A program made the translations under genes and the position numbers. Shown in pieces: positions 62,470-64,000 of a DNA stretch of 64,000 nt. Location: the NCBI RefSeq assembly GCF_021462225.1, contig NC_061797.1:24699093-24763092 (forward strand). The letters run 5' to 3'. Numbering within the stretch: position 1 is the first letter of the stretch; every line of letters starts with the position of its first letter. The notes beneath the pieces are model-generated. The model worked only from the letters and a program-made list of their open reading frames with translations. It was not told where the DNA came from and did no database searches. This DNA comes from Girardinichthys multiradiatus (lineage: Eukaryota; Chordata; Actinopteri; Cyprinodontiformes; Goodeidae).

Positions 62470-64000
62470 GGAGGTCGAGAAATATCGACTAAAAATAGTC
62501 GGGCTCGCCTCCACGCACAGCGTGGGCTCTGGAACCCATCTCCTTGAGAGGGGCTGGACTCCATTATTCTGCTGGGGGACTTCAACGCCCACGTGGGAAA
62601 CGACAGTGACACCTGGAGAGGCGAGATTGGGAGGAATGGCCTCCCCGATCTGAATCCAAGCGGTGTTTTGTTATTGGACTTCTGTGCTAGTCACGGATTG
62701 TCTATAATGAACACCATGTTCAAACATAAGGGTGTCCATCAGTGCACTTGGCACCAGGACACCCTAGGCAGGAGGTCAACGATTGACTTTGTTGTCGTAT
62801 CATCAGACCTTCGGCCGCATGTTTTGGACAGTCGGGTGAAGAGAGAGGCTGAGCTGTCCACTGATCATCACCTGGTGGTGAGTTGGATCCGCTGGAGGAG
62901 GAGAAAGCCGGACAGACTTGGCAGGCCCAAGCGCATAGTGAGGGTCTGCTGGGAACCTCTGGCGGAGCCCTCGGCCAGGGATGTATTCAACTCCCACCTC
63001 TGGGAGAGCTTTGACCAGATTCCGAGGGATGTTGGAGACATAGAGTCAGAGTGGACCATGTTCTCCGCATCTATTGTCGATGCTGCTGCCCGTAGCTGCG
63101 GCCTTAAGGTCTGCGGTACCTGTCGTGGTGGCTATCTCCGAACCCGGTGGTGGACACCGGCAGTAAGGGATGCTGTCAAGCTGAAGAAGGAGTCCTATCG
63201 GCTATGGTTGGCTTGTGGGACTCCTGAGGTGGCTGATGGGTACTGTGGGGCCAAGCGTGCCGCGGCCCGGGCTGTGGCAGAGGCAAAACTCGGGCCTGGG
63301 AGGAGTTTGGTGAGGCCATGGATAAGGACTACTGGTTGGCCTCAAAGCGATTTTGGCAAACCGTCCGGTGCCTCAGGAGGGGGAAGCAGTGCTTCGCCAA
63401 CACTGTTTACAGTGGGGGTGGGAGGCTGCTGACCTCAACTGGGGACATTATCGGGCGGTGGAAGGAGTACTTCAAAGATCTCATCAATCCTGCCATCACG
63501 CATTCCCTGGTGGAAACAGAGGCTGGGTACTCGGGGTTGGACTCTTTCATCACCCAGGCTGAAGTCACCGAGGTGGTTAAAAAGCTCTGTGGTGGCAGGG
63601 CTTCGGGGGTGGATGAGATCCGCCCTGAGTACCTCAAGTGTCTGGATGTTGTGGGGCTGTCATGGTTGACACGTCTCTTCAACATTGCGTGGCGGACGAG
63701 GACAGTGCCTCTGGATTGGCAGACTGGGGTGGTGGTCCCCCTTCATAAGAAGGGTGACCGGAGGGTGTGTTCCAACTACAGGGGGATCACACTCCTCAGC
63801 CTCCCTGGTAAGGCCTACGCCAGGGTATTGGAGAGGAGAGTCCGGCCGATAGTCAAACCTCGGCTTCAGGAGGAGCAGTGTGGTTTTCGTCCCGGCCGTG
63901 GAACACTGGACCAGGGGCCCTTTATTAGGGGCCATCCGGTCTCTGTACGAGCGGAGCAGGATTTTGGTTCGCATTGCCGGCACTAAGTCGGACCTATTCC
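62470..64000 (+). mobile_element. Rex3-like (RTE clade) LINE, internally deleted, runs off window
   Basis: It lies in the tjp1 intron upstream of exon 61822-61922, in the opposite orientation. The leader with CCTCCACGCACAGCGTGGGC precedes a fragment of the AP endonuclease and then the RT. Bases 63717-63736 match the sequence I remember for the common Rex3 reverse PCR primer. Confidence 0.85.
62560..63986 (+). pseudogene. Rex3 endonuclease-reverse transcriptase pseudogene, partial
   Basis: The endonuclease part reads [40 protein letters not shown] and [10 protein letters not shown] (GDFN and catalytic-His motifs). At about 63284 one base is missing in an A-run, and the reading moves to [13 protein letters not shown] (the linker) and GGRASGVDEIRPEYLK. 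The RT then gives VVVPLHKKGDRRVCSNYRG, ITLLSLPGK and QCGFRPGRGTLDQ. It next jumps to GPFIRGHPVSVRAEQDFG, so the RT motif A region expected after FRPGRGTLDQ is missing. Confidence 0.85.

Overview
The window is nuclear DNA of a teleost fish. Spliced vertebrate genes with GT-AG introns, AT-rich introns full of microsatellites, several Tc1-like transposons, a Rex3-type (RTE clade) LINE and a DIRS-order (Ngaro-like) retrotransposon all point to this. It has no bacterial or plasmid features. The type of repeats suggests a percomorph, but the species cannot be read from the sequence.

Two host genes are supported, both on the minus strand. The right third (about 47.4 kb to the window end) holds the 3' half of tjp1 (ZO-1). 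I resolved twelve coding exons between 48959 and 61922 by splice sites and reading phase; they encode 915 residues, from the end of the GUK/linker region to the ZU5 domain and the C-terminal stop. About 5.5 kb further along the minus strand is the first coding exon of entrep2 (fam189a1) at 43224-43472, inside a CpG-rich promoter. This TJP1-ENTREP2 order and shared orientation is the one known at human 15q13.1. Everything left of 43 kb is probably the long first intron of entrep2, because its later exons are not visible.

Layout of the left part: 1-7.8 kb is unique AT-rich DNA with a Tc1-derived miniature element (2.8 kb) and one unassigned exon-like ORF (5.3 kb). A broken Tc1 transposase lies at 7.8-8.9 kb and a second, badly decayed Tc1 family copy at 9.76-10.45 kb. 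An LTR-like element with protein-coding minisatellites (48-, 33- and 42-bp periods) spans 12.5-15.5 kb. A nearly complete Tc1-like element with 200-bp inverted repeats (17.5-19.1 kb) abuts a 6.4-kb Ngaro-like tyrosine-recombinase retrotransposon (19.1-25.5 kb). The Ngaro copy carries its own nested 1.55-kb insertion and a 41-bp tandem array. From 25.5 to 43 kb there are a tRNA-derived SINE, a LINE 3' relic, a GATG array, dinucleotide repeats, a perfect 32-bp palindrome, a 25-G run and an internally deleted Tc1 copy at 39.0-39.4 kb.

Between the two genes (44.3-47.4 kb) there is another defective Tc1 transposon. The right edge, inside a tjp1 intron, is a Rex3 copy that has lost internal segments. 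The most notable observations are a conserved in-phase alternative 5' splice site in the penultimate tjp1 exon, a 64-bp near-perfect hairpin in the entrep2 promoter, and the composite Ngaro locus.
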